The notes under the pieces: generated by a model | The model's database searches: none | What the model saw: only the letters and a program-made list of their open reading frames with translations | Told to the model about the DNA's origin: nothing | Part shown: positions 63,518-64,000 of the stretch, one piece after another | How the letters are laid out: each line of letters opens with the position of its first letter | How positions within the stretch are numbered: position 1 is the stretch's first letter | Position numbers and translations under genes: made by a program | NCBI GenBank assembly: GCA_036365455.1 | Contig: JAWQUS010000017.1 | Span: 11,842,001 to 11,906,000 of the forward strand | DNA length: 64,000 nt | Reading direction: 5' to 3' | From: Macrosoma leucophasiata | Taxonomy: Eukaryota; Arthropoda; Insecta; Lepidoptera; Hedylidae

Positions 63518-63672
63518 CATAGAGCAACACGGGTCGCCGGCCGCGGCGGACCGGAGGGTAGTAGCCATAGATATGCAGGCTTTCCCTCCTGTCAAAGTAC
63601 AAGCGTAAGTGATCCTATGCCTGTCGTTGATATTTTTAAATGTGTGCGTGAAATTGTTTACGTATTTTATTA
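63518..63672 (+). repeat. Repeat D3
   Basis: CATAGAGCAACACGGGTCGC, ATATGCAGGCTTTCCCTCCT and GTGCGTGAAATTGTTTACGT match D1. Confidence 0.72.
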
Positions 63673-64000
63673 TGAATTTACAGTTGACAGTACTAAAAAG
63701 TATAATTTTATACAATTCTAATAATCATCACGAACATACTGCAATCCTATTGTGATATAGGTACATATGGGTTACATATATATCTAGTTTTATGTTTAGG
63801 TATGTTACTTATAGGTACAGAAATATGTCAACCTAATTTATTGTACCGTCAAAACACGAGAGACCGCCGCCCGGCGGCTAATTTACAATTGAAATCAATT
63901 GTCATATTTTTCTCGCGATCTGACGGGGTGACGGGTTAAAGGGATATAATGCACTCGGGATGGTTAAGTTTCTTTGTGTTAGTATAAAATAATATCTAAG
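63673..64000. other. Unassigned stretch to the right edge
   Basis: Nothing recognised; a short GC patch CCGCCGCCCGGCGGC at 63866-63880 is self-complementary. Confidence 0.45.

Noticed and set aside
63866..63880. CCGCCGCCCGGCGGC as a bacterial-style terminator
   Set aside because: No T run follows and the context is eukaryotic.

Overview
The window looks like nuclear DNA of a moth or butterfly (Lepidoptera). The evidence is the repeat fauna: several short Helitron families with CTAG-T ends, an R4/Dong-type LINE next to ATT repeats, Jockey/CR1-group LINEs with TATAGGC...ACATAAAAA-type tails, a D,D34D mariner, palindromic MITEs, and tRNA- and 5S-derived SINEs. The DNA is AT-rich with long introns or intergenic spacing, and I found no convincing host protein gene. 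The only coding signals I would defend belong to transposable elements. One 66-codon frame (13587-13787, minus) is a weak candidate host exon.

Layout. 0-1.5 kb: dead Jockey-type LINE on the minus strand that runs off the left edge. 1.8-6.5 kb: two head-to-tail Helitron pairs, a Tc1/mariner-type MITE, a triplicated local block and SINEs. 6.9-10.5 kb: nearly complete but broken R4/Dong LINE (minus). 11.0-13.1 kb: 5'-truncated LINE with a fully open reverse-transcriptase frame. 13.2-24.3 kb: Helitrons, a full 5S-derived SINE with a 14-bp target duplication, a long-TIR element, a minisatellite, and a second 5S-SINE whose head is inverted. 24.9-37 kb: SINEs, LINE 3' tails, three copies of a 300-640 bp element with a CCGTCTGTCTG tract, a 23-base poly-G and a tRNA-Ser-like hairpin. 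37-47.2 kb: a tRNA-like cloverleaf and three local tandem arrays that carry short perfect fold-back insertions, plus a dead LINE at 41.9-43.1 kb. 47-52 kb: nested SINE in the CCGTCTG element, a MITE, LINE tails and a broken mariner. 52.7-64 kb: palindromic MITE pair, a 0.5-kb TIR element, a duplicated TATA-bearing block, then about 2 kb of apparently unique AT-rich DNA and more SINEs.

How it fits together. Autonomous elements here supply or once supplied the enzymes (LINE reverse transcriptases, mariner transposase). Most of the mass is non-autonomous passengers: SINE family A (about 285 bp, at least 12 recognisable copies) resembles the 3' tail of the LINE at 41.9-43.1 kb, the 5S-derived SINE family C has 7 copies, and the Helitrons have no Rep/helicase source in the window. 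The most interesting signals are the 5S-rRNA-derived SINE, its twin-primed copy, and insertions and fold-back mutations whose ancestral state can be read from sister tandem units. All family names (A, B, C, D, E, F, G, K, H1-H5) are labels I made for this window; no database was searched.
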